This document shows positions 49,458 through 60,246 of a DNA stretch of 64,000 bases, one piece after another (the first letter of the stretch is position 1; each line of letters starts with the position of its first letter). A program made the position numbers and the translations under genes. The notes under the pieces were generated by a model that searched no databases, had not been told where the DNA came from, and saw only the letters and a list, made by a program, of their open reading frames with translations. Source of the stretch: Stropharia rugosoannulata (lineage: Eukaryota > Basidiomycota > Agaricomycetes > Agaricales > Strophariaceae); the NCBI GenBank assembly GCA_028532985.1, contig JANCIK010000004.1:1240001-1304000 (forward strand). The letters are read 5' to 3'.

Positions 49458-50388
49458 ATGCAATATGCGGCAATTCTGCAAGGGGTGGCCCTGAGTGTCA
49501 TGTTACAAGGTTTCCGCGCCATTCATAATTTACCCGTCAACAATCTTATGACCAGTCAATATGGGGGTCACTTTCAATACCTAACAATTCAGGGGTGAGC
49601 AAATTCCCCTTTTCGAAGCTTCTTCGAATTTACAACATCGTATACCTACGCACATGATTATGTAGATTGTTCTTAGCTTGTGCATACATGATCCTAGGCG
49701 TGGCGTCAAATGTCCTACCAAACCTGACTTGTGGGTTTATTTAATTAATTATACTCTGAACCTCATTGACACAATGCGCCGACAGGCCTCAGGCAAATTA
49801 AACGTTACATCTTGATGGTGGCCATGCCTGTGTGCTCTCTTTATTTTTTCTTGGTATATTCATTGACTCTTTCCGTAATCACATAGGTCTCTGTCGTCAT
49901 ATCCACCATATACTGGTCTCTCTTACTGCTTTTCCCTGCCTTAATTATGCCAGTCATGGGTCCAGATACACCGACCTCTTCTTCGTCCGAGCCTGGGCCT
50001 TTCCGCCTACCGCTACATGTCGACCTTTCGCTTCATGCAGTTCCAGCGGTGTCATTAATCTTGAATTTCTTTATTTTCGAGCGAAAATACAGCGCCAAGG
50101 ATGTCAATATCGTCGCACCATTTGCAGCAGTATCTTTTGCGTCGTGGTATGGCACATGGGTTGAGCACTGTGGAAAGATGAACGGCGGACTGTGTACGTG
50201 GCTTACGTCTATCAATTCCGTACTTCGCCAAATGACTCTTATTTATTATTTTTTTTTAAAAAAAAAAAGTTCCTTATCCATTCTTAACAAACAATACTCA
50301 AGGTGGAAGAATTGCAATTTACATTGGGGCAACTGTGCTTTCGCTACTCTCGTTCAGACAACTTAATAACCTGCACAAGAACTGTTGA
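49458..50388 (+). CDS. FAR-17a/AIG1-like membrane protein
   Basis: Five exons give a six-helix prot-ein of about 230-270 residues starting MQYAAILQGVALSVMLQGFR. Family signatures: GHFQYLTIQGLFLACAYMIL, LRQIKRYILMVAMPVSVVIS, LHAVPAVSLILNFFIFERKY with the conserved His, and APFAAVSFASWYGTWVEHC followed by GLFPYPFL. Human AIG1/ADTRP are threonine hydrolases of FAHFA lipids. An analogous lipid-hydrolase role is plausible but not shown. The fourth intron (ending at the AAG before TTCCTTATCC) contains a run of about ten T followed by about eleven A. The stop is TGA at 50386-50388. Confidence 0.85.
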
Positions 50389-50590
50389 GTTATGTCCTTG
50401 AATTATGTGATGTACTTACTTAAAGCGCGCCCCCTATGTAAATTATTACTTTATATCATAGTAACAAGATCTGCTGGAGCAGGACGAGGCCTTTTCTGTT
50501 TAAATAAAAATTAAGCCTTTAAATTATCTGTACAGCCGATGCTTCCACGTTTCAGAAAATACTATAAGAGCAAATGTTTGTATAATCGAC

Positions 50591-51592
50591 TCACTGGTGA
50601 CTTAGAACTGGTAGTTGCTTTATAATTTCATGGTAAGTAAGCTTCTGCAGCAAATCCAGCAACGCGACTGTAAAGACTCCGCGACGGTCAACTTCTTGGG
50701 CTTGCTCTTCTCTAGAGCATGCGGAAAGGCGGACATGAGACATCAACCCAGCCTTCTGAGATTGTTTAGGAATTTCACTACCACGATTGTTTCGGAACTC
50801 TTGGTGTATGATATCCAAAGGAATCGCATAATCGCAAGGCAGTTCAACACCACGTAATAGAGCAGTGCCAGCACCATGTTCAGCAACGATGCGGGTGCCT
50901 GATCCAGAGTGACAACAGTCAAGTATAACAGCCTATGCGATATCTAGAATTCAGAAAGACCATTTGGGTAGGAAAGCAGTTTATCACTTACAATGTTGTC
51001 CGATTTGTTCTTTGCGATATTTTCGAGGATGTCAGAGAGCAATATGTCATAAAAGCCTTGGGCATTCAGGCCATCCTTCGGTTTGCATGAAAATTAGACT
51101 GGAAGCAGCATCTGTATATCACCGCCGCTTGATTCCCACCCGGGAAATGAACTTTTCGTCTGTGCACTGTGGCCGGCAAAGAATACAAGTATACTGGGAT
51201 CCTTCTCGGTAATATCAGGATGCGTGGCCGGCTTATATAGACCCTTCTTCATGGCACTTCTTGTCGCATTGCCATTATGCAAGCTGACGATGCGGCCTGA
51301 TGGGACCCTGAACCTTGTCTGGAGGAAATTAGCGACTGCCTTTGCGTCTGCGACGGCGCCACTTAGATTGCGTATCTTGGCGATTGTCGTACTCGTATAT
51401 TCCAATGATTACTGCGAATAGTCTGGACAGCCCGGGTCTGCCCCCAGCCCAACCCGAGGTGCCTGCTTCTTGGTAGTCAACCTAATATATAGTGAGAATT
51501 AATACACATATTAACGAATTAGCGACGAACCCAAGATGACGATATATCTTTCCAAAAAATTGGATAAAAGCCGATAGTATCTGGCTAATCAT
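50591..51592 (-). pseudogene. Decayed caspase-like (C14) paralog
   Basis: Reading leftwards from 51592: an N-terminal hydrophobic helix (MISQILSAFIQFFGKIYRHL) in the same place as in the gene at 23175, then LFAVIIGIYEYD, a frameshift near 51395 (one extra base), IRNLSGAVADAKAVANFLQT, FFAGHSAQ, IQMLLPV followed by an in-frame TAA, NAQGFYDILLSDI, an intron, and LDCCHSGSGTRIVAEHG. It ends at 50591 after LPVLSHQ. The whole C-terminal region present in the other copy is missing. Both catalytic residues survive but the reading frame is broken in at least two places, so no intact protein is expected. Confidence 0.8.
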
Positions 51593-51799
51593 TGAGGAGA
51601 ATACAACAGTTAGAGTATGCACAGAGTATAGGAGACAAAGCAGACATAGGTGTGGTTATATGTATACATGATTGCATTCTGTTACTTTCGGCATCAGTGA
51701 GCATGGGAGCTTGTACTTTACGGTGATTATCAGGTTTGAATACATGTGCCCTCATTCAGAAACGGCACTCCCAACGGCAAAAAGCTCCAAGGTGTGCAC

Positions 51800-52060
51800 A
51801 TAGAAAATAACCTGTATCATCTGACAGATTGCTGGTCGCTCTTTTCAGTCGTCTGACAAGTGGTGGGTGCGGGAGTTGGGTTTTGTTGAATAGAAACATT
51901 GACTATATCGTGAAGACTGGGTGAGAAGTGGATATGTGAAGCTGCCCCTAGGTGGCTATTTACACTCAAGGATTCACCGAGCTCCCCTCCAGAGGACAAA
52001 TGTAGCCACGCAAGAATTTGAGAACCGTCCATGTTCCTTGACATGTTCAATTTTCAAGAA
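51800..52060 (-). repeat. Duplicated block upstream of caspase copy, copy B
   Basis: Counterpart of 22571-22870, in the same relative position and orientation to its caspase copy. On this strand a 77-codon frame (52050-51817) starts MNMSRNMDGSQILAWLHLSS and contains SHLGAASHIHFSPS. Similarity continues weakly nearer the caspase start (GCCGTTGGGAGTGCCGTTT here, GCCGATGGGAGTCGTTTG in copy A). No family recognised. Confidence 0.5.
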
Positions 52061-52854
52061 CAAAGATAGTTTGAAGTTAGCGTAAAGTTCACAGCATTTA
52101 ACCAGCAGTTAGTTTTGTGAGCAAGGGCAAGAGCCGAAGCGAAGCGGCGAAGTCTGAGGATTTTCTGAAGGAACCCAAGATACGACGTTTAAATAAGTTG
52201 CGCAACCTAAGGACAAGACAAGGAAGAAAACTCGGAGAGCAAGGACCAAGTCAGAACAAGCGCTCACATGATGCTGTGCCATCAAATGTTCGGCAGCGGA
52301 CCGCGCCTGCGCGAAAATCATTGCTCGCTCGCCTTTTGCAAGTAACTTGTTGGTAACTTGATACGGGTTGGATACGGGAGTGATTTCCCCTGCAATCTTC
52401 TCCTCGACGTGAGTCGGCGTGACGCGCGATGACCCGCCGAGGTCATATTGAGACGCCACAAAGGTGAAGTGGGGGAGATATTTTTGGAAAATACCTACAT
52501 ACTCTATGTATGACGATGGAATATGGGTGACAAATAGGCAACTTCAGGCTTTGCTTTAGCTTTTCTTTCGTAAGGCTTTTTGACTTTTGATGGTTTGGTA
52601 TGCACTGACGTACCTAGGCGTACGTACGTACAGGCAACTTCAGCCCTTACGCAAAAATGAAGTACATACATACATAGGGGAAGATATTTTCGGATTCAGC
52701 TATAGATTACATATGTTAGGCTGTTATAGGTTGTCAAAAGCAAGTTATGACGAATAGAAGACGTAAAGCGGCGCAGGTGTAGTACACCCAAGGACCTCCA
52801 AGGACGGCTTGAGTCCGGGTGTGGAGCTGATACGTCGCTGATCCAAGGAAAAGG
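52061..52854. other. No clear gene
   Basis: A reverse frame of 116 codons (52459-52109, starting MASQYDLGGSSRVTPTHVEE) is open, but it has no family match and its later half is low-quality hydrophobic sequence. CGTACGTACGTAC and CATACATACAT microsatellite-like runs occur around 52620-52680. Confidence 0.35.
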
Positions 52855-53656
52855 CTACTCGTCCAAGCCAAAGACACGCACTGCAAAAGCAGCGACGTGC
52901 GCGATGTACGCGCTGCCCTTGAGCACGTCGTCGTGATCTTCCGTTAGGGTATCAAGATCGAGCGTCGCAGCCCCGGGAGGCAGGAGCGCAGCGAGATGGG
53001 CATGCATAGCCTCGCTCTGCGCAACGTCGACGAGCGAATCGCTGCGCGAGTGCAGGAACAGCCACTCCTGCTGCGGTCCTGAGCGCAGCGCAAACCGCGC
53101 CGCGTTGAACTGGGCATAGTCCGGGCGGTCGCCGAACGCGGGGGCGATGAACCAGGCGCGGTACGCAGGGAAGCGGGCGAGCAGGGCATCAAGGTCGAAG
53201 ATAGCCTCGGAGCACACGACACCCTTCACCGCCACGCACACACGCGCGTCATCCAGCGCCGGCTCATTAGACTCGAGCAAAATCGACGCGATCATGTGGG
53301 CGCTGCAACTGTGGCCGATGAGCAGGATGTTATTGGCATCGATCGCGGGGGGCGGGGATGCAATGATAGTGCGGAGGAATGCGAGTAGGTCGGAGGCGTG
53401 CAGCGGGTGGAAGTAGGCGGAGTCTGTGTTGTTGGGCGGGGTGAGGGAGTAGTTGGGGACGGCGACAGGGCAGCGGGCAGCGGCAACGAGGGCGCGTGCG
53501 AGCTCGGCGTACTGGGCCTTGTCCTCGCTGTGGCGTGGTCAGTGTGTGGAATGTGTATGGAGTGGGAAGGACGTACGCCCTCCACGCGCCGCCGTGGACG
53601 AATACGAGCAAGGGGCGCCCGCTGGGGCCTGGGTACAGGTCGAAGGCAGGTGTCAT
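52855..53656 (-). CDS. BNA7: Kynurenine formamidase-like alpha/beta hydrolase
   Basis: Two exons (53656-53577 and 53527-52855), 250 residues. The oxyanion motif is LLVFVHGGAW, the nucleophile Ser is in LLIGHSCSAH, the acid is likely in LHSRSDSLVD and the His in TEDHDDVLKG. Spacing and the HSRSDSLV...DHDDV tail match fungal Bna7. The family hydrolyses N-formylkynurenine to kynurenine, the step before the monooxygenase at 10165-12080. A TGA stands in frame four codons upstream of the ATG, which fixes the start. It is head to head with PMP3, only 70 bp between start codons. Other small esterases share the HGGAW fold. Confidence 0.75.
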
Positions 53657-53660
53657 TGCA

Positions 53661-53668
53661 TGACGTCA
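53661..53668. promoter_or_regulatory. TGACGTCA palindrome in a 70-bp divergent promoter
   Basis: A perfect CRE/ATF site four bases upstream of the formamidase-like start codon, within the 70 bp that separate it from PMP3. It would have to sit in or next to a 5' leader. bZIP stress factors of the ATF/CREB type bind this sequence. Confidence 0.45.
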
Positions 53669-53726
53669 TCACTGCAGGCCGTATAAATGCGGGTTTGGCA
53701 GGGCCAAGTAGGCATTTCATTTCACC

Positions 53727-54097
53727 ATGGCTTTCACCGCTTCAGATATCTGCAAGGTCCGTCCCTTTTCCTCCAAATCATCCTCGCCGCCGCTGACAAT
53801 GAGCAGATCCTTGTTGCGATCTTCCTACCACCCCTAGGCGTCTTCCTCGAGCGCGGATGCGGCGCTGACTTTGTGCGTCCCGTTCATCCTCCTTCCCAAT
53901 GCCCGCTGACAACGCCCGCAGTTCATAAACATCCTGCTCACCATCCTCGGATACATGTACGTCTTTTTCTGCTCCACTCCATTGCACTCGCTGACCATCC
54001 CTCAGCCCAGGAATCATACATGGCAAGTCCCTCTCCCCTATACCGCACGGCTCCGCTTACGCCCGTCACAGCGTTGTACATCATTCTCAAGTACTAG
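53727..54097 (+). CDS. PMP3: PMP3 / UPF0057 plasma-membrane proteolipid
   Basis: Five short exons give 57 residues: MAFTASDICKILVAIFLPPL, GVFLERGCGADF, INILLTILGYIPGIIHALYI, ending ILKY. Two transmembrane helices and the PPLGVFLERGC and GYIPGIIHALY signatures define this tiny family, which modulates membrane potential and salt tolerance. The last intron starts with GCAAGT after CAT-G; no GT donor nearby would keep the frame, so it is a GC-AG intron. Exon 1 is 53727-53756. Confidence 0.92.
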
Positions 54098-54456
54098 AAC
54101 CGTCCCTGTCATTTACCCTGCCTATCTGCTCCGCGGACCTTGACTTTGACTGTTTACATACCCTGTATGCTGCATGTACCATACCATTCCTCTTTGTAAT
54201 ACGCATTTGTATATCTAATCTATGCGAACATGATGTCCCTGAAGTCGACTCTGCGCCTCCTAAAATTAGTCATGTCTGTTCTTTTGACGAAATATCCGAC
54301 TAAGAGGTATTCAAGAGCTTGTTTGCATGACGAAATCACGATAAGCGATTTCATGAAAACTTCTAAAAATAATAAAATTCGTGGCTGAGCGTTTAGATGC
54401 CCTATCAATGAGTACAAGCATACATCCCATATTGTCTAAAAGCAGGTTGAGCACGA
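54098..54456. other. Gap between convergent genes
   Basis: 359 bp between the stops of PMP3 and eIF2B epsilon; AT-rich, probably 3' UTRs. Confidence 0.4.
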
Positions 54457-57400
54457 TTAGCCCTCGCTCTCGTCCTCACTTCCAGTCGTGCTCGCATTTG
54501 CGCTCGACGTCTCTGCGCTTCCGCTAATGGCGTCGCTCATCCCATCATCGCTCGATCCAGCACCGGTACCCATCCGCGAAGGCGTCTCCTCATCGTCTTC
54601 GCTGCTGCTCTCCTCTGAAGATGACTCGTCTGCTGCTTTGCGCCCCGTCAGCGACCCAGCCGCATCAAGCACGGACGCAGTTGCAGACCCAACCGCAGAA
54701 GCAGTCGCCGTAGCTGCAGAAGCCAGCCCAGCGGGCACCGGTGCTGTCTTGGGCACGGGCGTTTTGGGTCCGCCCTTGACCTCCTCCTCGCTCGAACTCT
54801 CCTCAGACGATGATGTCTCACTCTTCTTCTTCGGCACCGCAGCGGCGGCGGGCTTCCTCGGCGTAGGCTTGGCCTTTTCCTCCTCACTCGAGCTGTCACT
54901 ATCAGAAGAGGACGCAGGCGGCGGCGTGGTATTCGGCTTCGGCTTGGTCGCCGCCTCTGCCTCTGCCTCACTCTCCGTCTCCGTCTCCTCGTCCTCCGTC
55001 TCCGTATCGCTGCCCTGAGCATCGAACTGCGCAATCATATGTTTCCCAATCATCCAACACTTTCCCATGTTCTCCGCCGTACCGCTCTCTTCGTCTTCTG
55101 CAGGGTGCGACTCGGGCAGCTTGTGCCATGCCCTGATGTCGTCTTCTTCCACGATGTCCTCCTGGTACAGAGCCGCCAAGATCTGCCCAAATAACGCCAT
55201 TCGTGTCGACGTCGAGCAGTGTTCCTGTCCATTTATCAGATTTTATAACACTTATTCAATCAATAAGCTACTCTTACCTGCAGAATGCACACGGTCTCCA
55301 CGGGATTGACGCCTCCAATCCGGTCAATAAGGGCACCCCAGCGCTGCACAAGCTGGCCGATCGCTGCGCGCTGCGCCCGCGCATCACCCTCGACCGGTAT
55401 GCGCTCAACAATCGCGCCAACTACAGCCTCCTTCACCCGCCGCAGCGGCACATTGCTCGCCATCCGCAGCGTCTTCAGCTCGACTGCCGCGTTGTCCACA
55501 GAATGGCCCTCTGCGAACGCACGCTCCAGACTCTGCGTCACCTCTGTCCGGAACTCGGCGTCCGCCATCAGGCCCCCGCCGTCCTCTGCGTCTGCCAGTG
55601 CAAGCGACAGGTCAGACAGTTCAGAGTGCCCAGAGATCGACGAGATATCGTCGAACCCATCCTCAGACTCGCTCGACGATGACTCCTCATCCGAACTTGA
55701 TGACGATTGCTCTTCTTCCAGGTCCGACACATTGTCGCCTGCACAATAAACAAATTCAACGAGGAGAGCCGGAAAAATAGGGTAGAACGTTTACCAAGAC
55801 GCATGAACCGCTGGTTCACATAATTTTCTGGGCTCTCGTCATCTTCGTCTTCGTCTTCCAGACGCCCACGCGGCCACACCACCGCATTTGTCTCGGCCCC
55901 CAGCTCTGCCTTGTTTACCTCGTCCTGATCTGCACACATATGAGCCATGTTCATTACACGTAGAAACAGACTTTACTTGTCTCGACGCCCTCAATGTCCG
56001 AATCATCATCATCTGCAGCCGCCTCGACCTCGTCCTTGGTACGTCGTTTTGAGAGGCGCTCAAAAGGGCGGAGCGCAGCTTTAGGGCCAAGCACAACCCC
56101 CTCGCCGACGAGGCATCCACGCGGCACCTGCGAGCCGTCGTGCACGACAGCGCCCGCACCAATGATGCACCGCTCGATGATGCACCCGGAGCCAACGACA
56201 GCGCCCTCGAACAGGTACGCATCCCGCACGACCGACCCTGCGCCAATGCGGCAGTTCTGCCCGACCACGCTCGCGAGCACCTGCGCGCCTTCGCCCACCG
56301 TCGTGTGCGACCCGATAAGCGTATTCCGCCCGATCGTGCATGTCCTGTTTTAGGTTATAGGCGCGGGTTTGGTTGAAGATTACGCGGTGTAGGCGCATTG
56401 AATTAATATAGAGTGGAGAGAGGTAAACGGTACGTCAGTATATTAATGAAGATAGCGGAGGATCGGCGCTGCTCCGCTTGCCTCGCGTGGCTGGCCGGGA
56501 GCAGCCCCGAACACGGAAGATGATGTACACACCTCGCGAGCACGACAGTGTTGTCCTTGGCGATGTACCTGTTCCCGCGCGTCAGTTCGTAGATGTGCCC
56601 TCCAGGATGATTGTCGTCCGGTACGAGCGGGAATGTCCAGCGCGAGAGAATGTCCTTGCTATACCCTTTGTTAGCATATAAGTCGAGTAGTAATAATGCA
56701 ATCGTACCTAATTGACTCGTAGCTCCGCGTATCCTGCACGCGTGCGGCGTACCCCTCTTCCGCGACGTAGCAGTAGATGCTCTTCATCAGGATATCGGAG
56801 GTAAGTATTCCGTGCACAAAGTCCCGGCGGATATCTAGGTAGTCAAAGTTGTCCTGGAAGAGCGAGGGCACCTGCACATCACAGATCGCATCGAAATAGC
56901 AGAGTAAAATTCGTACGGTCTATATATGTCTAAGCCAAAAGCCGAACGCACCTCGACAGAGCAAACATCTATGGAGCAGTCGAGCAGGTCATACCGCACG
57001 TCGATCTCTGGATGCCCCGCAAGAACTTCGCGCGGTACGCCGACATGCTTCGCGCGCGGATGGCCCAGCACATGTTGATAGTGAAGGCACTCGGAAGTGG
57101 TCGGGTCGAGCACGAACACTGCGCTCTCGCCCTGTGCCCTGCGCACACCCAAGACAAGCGATCAATCAACAGCCGCAGGCGCACTAGGAGAGCAAGCACT
57201 CACCTCGTCCGGTGCCCGCCGTCGCCGCTTGGCTTCACGACCATCGTCATGATCGCATCCTTGTTTGTCCGCCGGCGTTCCTTGTGCGCGCGCACAACGT
57301 CGTCGATCCGGATGTTGCTCACCAGGTCGCCCATGACGAGCACAAAGTCCGACGTGACCAGGCCGCGTGTGTACACGTCTCGCATCGCGTCGCCCGGCGA

Positions 57401-57835
57401 GAACGTCTCCTTCGCCGTCATGATCGGTACGATCTTCATGCCTGACCCAGGCTTCGACCACTTCGAGTCTCTGCGGAGAAGACGCGGTCAGCGACGCAAA
57501 TGGATACGGCGGCCAGTTAGTTGGTGCTCACTTGATTGCCTCTTTCACGAGCTCAGCATGGGATCGGCACACGACAAACACCTCCTGTACACCAGCAAGG
57601 GCGAGACTCTCGAACGTCCAGTCCAGCAGCGGTGCATTGCAGATGGGGAGCAGACACTATATCGCCAGTCATACTCGCAATCGCCTGATGATAGAATCGG
57701 GAGTCTTACGCGAGGTTTCCGTGTTGTCAGTGGCCTGAATCGCTTGTTAAAGCTATCTGCAAGGATGACAGCTTGCAGGACCTCTTCCTCCTCTGCTATC
57801 AATTTTTCTTTCTCTTTGCCAGAACTTGCAGCCAT
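54457..57835 (-). CDS. GCD6: eIF2B epsilon subunit with acidic C-terminal extension
   Basis: About ten exons. N-terminal nucleotidyltransferase-like domain: EVLQAVILADSFNKRFRPLT, PICNAPLLDWTFESLALAGV, DFVLVMGDLVSNIRIDDVV, IRRDFVHGILTSDILMK. A left-handed beta-helix of hexapeptide repeats follows (CTIGRNTLIGSHTTVGEGA, VGQNCRIGAGSVVRDAYLFE, CIIGAGAVVHDGS), then an acidic region and a W2 domain ending near CWMIGKHMIAQFDAQ. Epsilon is the catalytic subunit of the GEF that recycles eIF2-GDP in translation initiation. After the W2 domain come about 180 Ser/Glu/Asp/Ala-rich residues, which I do not expect in the family; most of its members end at W2. Confidence 0.9.
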
Positions 57836-58285
57836 AGATTACAGTGGAAAAGTGCGAATTGAAATTTGGATAGTGGTATATCACAGATCGGGTTTGTCCA
57901 ATCATGAGTCACATTTCTCAATTAGGTCACATCAGTCATTCTGCCACTTCATTCTTATCCTCACAATCATTCAGAGAATCAGAAACCAGTGTATTACAGC
58001 ACCGAAATGATGAGAGCACGATCCAATGAAAGCACTGGGGGTATCAGGGTGAGAGGAATGTGGACCGAGTATTAGGTATAAAAGGTGGAATGTGACTAGT
58101 CGTAACATCATAAGTGAAGGAGGAAGCAAAACAGACCCATCCGTGCGTATCATAGGTTAAGCGGTATGAATCCATGATATATGGAATGTGGGTTTATGAC
58201 CAAGAATGAAAGATAATAAGATGGGCTCGTGAGAAGTCGTTCAGATCTCGAAAAGTCGTGCCAATGAAAAATAATAGCGCATCGC
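57836..58285. other. eIF2B promoter side
   Basis: 450 bp upstream of the eIF2B epsilon start and downstream of the Ala/Glu/Pro-rich gene; no element recognised. Confidence 0.4.
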
Positions 58286-59400
58286 TTAAGCGGTGGCAGC
58301 AACGACGGGAGCAGCAACGGGAGCGGGCTCGACAGGCTTGGCGGCCTCCTCGGTGGCGGCCGCAGGAGCAGCCGCAGCCTCTGTGGTGGCAGGGTTCTCG
58401 AGAGGGGCGACGGGAGTAGGCTCATCGATAACGGGAGGGTTCTCGTTGATCTTGGCGGGGGTCGCAACTTCCGTCTTGGGTTTGGACTTGAAGAAGTCGC
58501 CAACGCGGGCGGAGAGACGACGGCCAACCTTCGCCTTCTTCTCCTCTTTCTTCTCTTCCTCCTTCTAGGGAGGATTGTTAAACACACTCCGCACCTGCAA
58601 AAGGGTACATACCTTCTCCTCCTTTACTTCCTCAACAGGAGCGGGGGCAGCCTCAGCCTCAGCGGCCGCGGGAACCTCACTGTAAAGCATATTTTAGACA
58701 TGAGAATATGAAAGCGTGAATGATATTCTTACGTCTCCTTAACAGCCTCAGGGGCGTCCTCCTTAGGAGCCTCCTCTGCGGCGGGAGCCTCTGTGGTGGC
58801 AGCAGGCTCCTCCTTGGCGGCCTCCTCAGCAGCAGGAGCGGCAGCCTTCAAATGGGGATACAGATTAGCGATGCTGTTCATGTCTAAATATAAGCAGTGT
58901 ATGCAAAATAAACATACCTCGGCTTCTTCCTTCTTCTTCTCCTTCTTGGGGCTCTTGGGTGCCTTTACTTTCTTCTCAGTTTTGAAGGGTGCGAGGAGCT
59001 TCGACAGGAGCGAGGGGCTCTTGGGACGGTCCTCCTTCTTGGCCTCAGCTTCGACCTATAGCAACGGAAGTTTTAGTTGGCTGTTAAGGGGGATTGATGC
59101 GAATTACGTACAGGCTTAGCCTCTTCCTTTGCGGTCTCCTCAGCGGCGGGAGTCTCAGCAGCAGGTTCGGCAGCGGCAGCCTCAGCCGGGATTTCGGTGG
59201 CAGCAACAGCGGGCTCGACCTTGGTTGATACAAAGGAGTGAGCGAGAATTCTGAAAGAAATGCGCAGGGAAACGTACAGCAGCAACAACTGGCTCCTCAA
59301 CCTTGGGAGCCTCGGTCTCGGCAGCAACGGGGGCAGCCTCAATGACCTTGACCTCCTCGACGGGGACAACAGGGGCGGCAGCAGCTTCAGGGGCAGACAT
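58286..59400 (-). CDS. Ala/Glu/Pro-rich low-complexity protein
   Basis: Six short exons with conserved phase give a protein of roughly 270 residues that starts MSAPEAAAAPVVPVEEVKVI. It is made almost entirely of A, E, P, V and K in loosely repeated units such as EEPAATTEAPAAEEAPK. Two basic patches stand out: SPSLLSKLLAPFKTEKKVK and KKAKVGRRLSARVGDFFKSK. No signal peptide or membrane segment is seen. It is probably disordered; the basic patches could bind membranes or nucleic acid. I do not recognise a family. Similar AE-rich proteins occur in basidiomycetes. Confidence 0.65.
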
Positions 59401-60246
59401 TATTGCGGAACGCGACGTGAGCTGTGCGGTGGTGAGCGTGATGGAAGGAGGAGACAAGATATATACCATACGTGGAAGAAAATTAATAGCAATAGAGAGA
59501 GAAAGTTGCGTGCTACGCAGACTGGACCGAGAGAGAAATTAGGAAGGAAGGGATAGAGAGCTATTCAAATTTGGATGCGGCTTCTTTTTATTGCCCCATT
59601 CTGTTTATGCTTTGTTTGGCCCTCAGCCCTATTTCCAGGGTCGTCGCCATGTTCCATCCCTTTCCACCGTCCCTTGCTCCTCCCACACCCGGTACATTAC
59701 TCCGATTCCACCCCGCCGTCGCGCATACACCCACCCCGCCGTCAGTGACTATATGCGCTTTTTTTTTTAAAAAAAAAAAACGTCTGCAGCGCCATTTCTT
59801 CGCAGCGGATGCACGGACAGGGACCGTGGAATTTGACCACGGTGATCCCCATCACTGAGAACCTCATTTCCAGCCTAGAGCCGAGGCCAGGGCTTAAAAT
59901 TTGTACCATACTACCGTGCTTCTCATGCACAAACTAGTCCGTTTCGCACGCCTCCTGCTCTCCAGCGCCATCCTCGCCGCATACTCAAGCCCTGCCCGTC
60001 GCCTCGTTTCATGGAAAAGCGTCCTTCGTCGGGCCGTTTGCAGAGCTAAATCATGGCCGGCGTCCAAGTCTATTGTCATTAGTGCCCACCTTGGCGTTTA
60101 CCGTGATCACGCCCGGCCTTCTGCGCGTCGTCGCGTCATTGTAAACAACAGCCTGCACCACAATGTAGTCACAATGGGGCCTACACGAGGCCTTATATAA
60201 CTCCTGGAGCTGCCTCTCTTCTTTATTACTTTTGACCTTCCCCGCC
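59401..60246. other. Divergent promoter region
   Basis: 846 bp between two start codons facing away from each other. Small frames on both strands are unrecognised. A run of about ten T followed by about twelve A lies at 59759-59780. Confidence 0.4.

Noticed and set aside
52109..52459. 116-codon reverse frame starting MASQYDLGGSS
   Set aside because: The first half looks protein-like, but there is no known family, and the latter half is poor. Kept only as a note in the gap entry.
54488..55018. 176-codon forward frame, Ser/Ala-rich
   Set aside because: Mirror of the Ser/Glu-rich tail of eIF2B epsilon; composition is that of antisense repeats.
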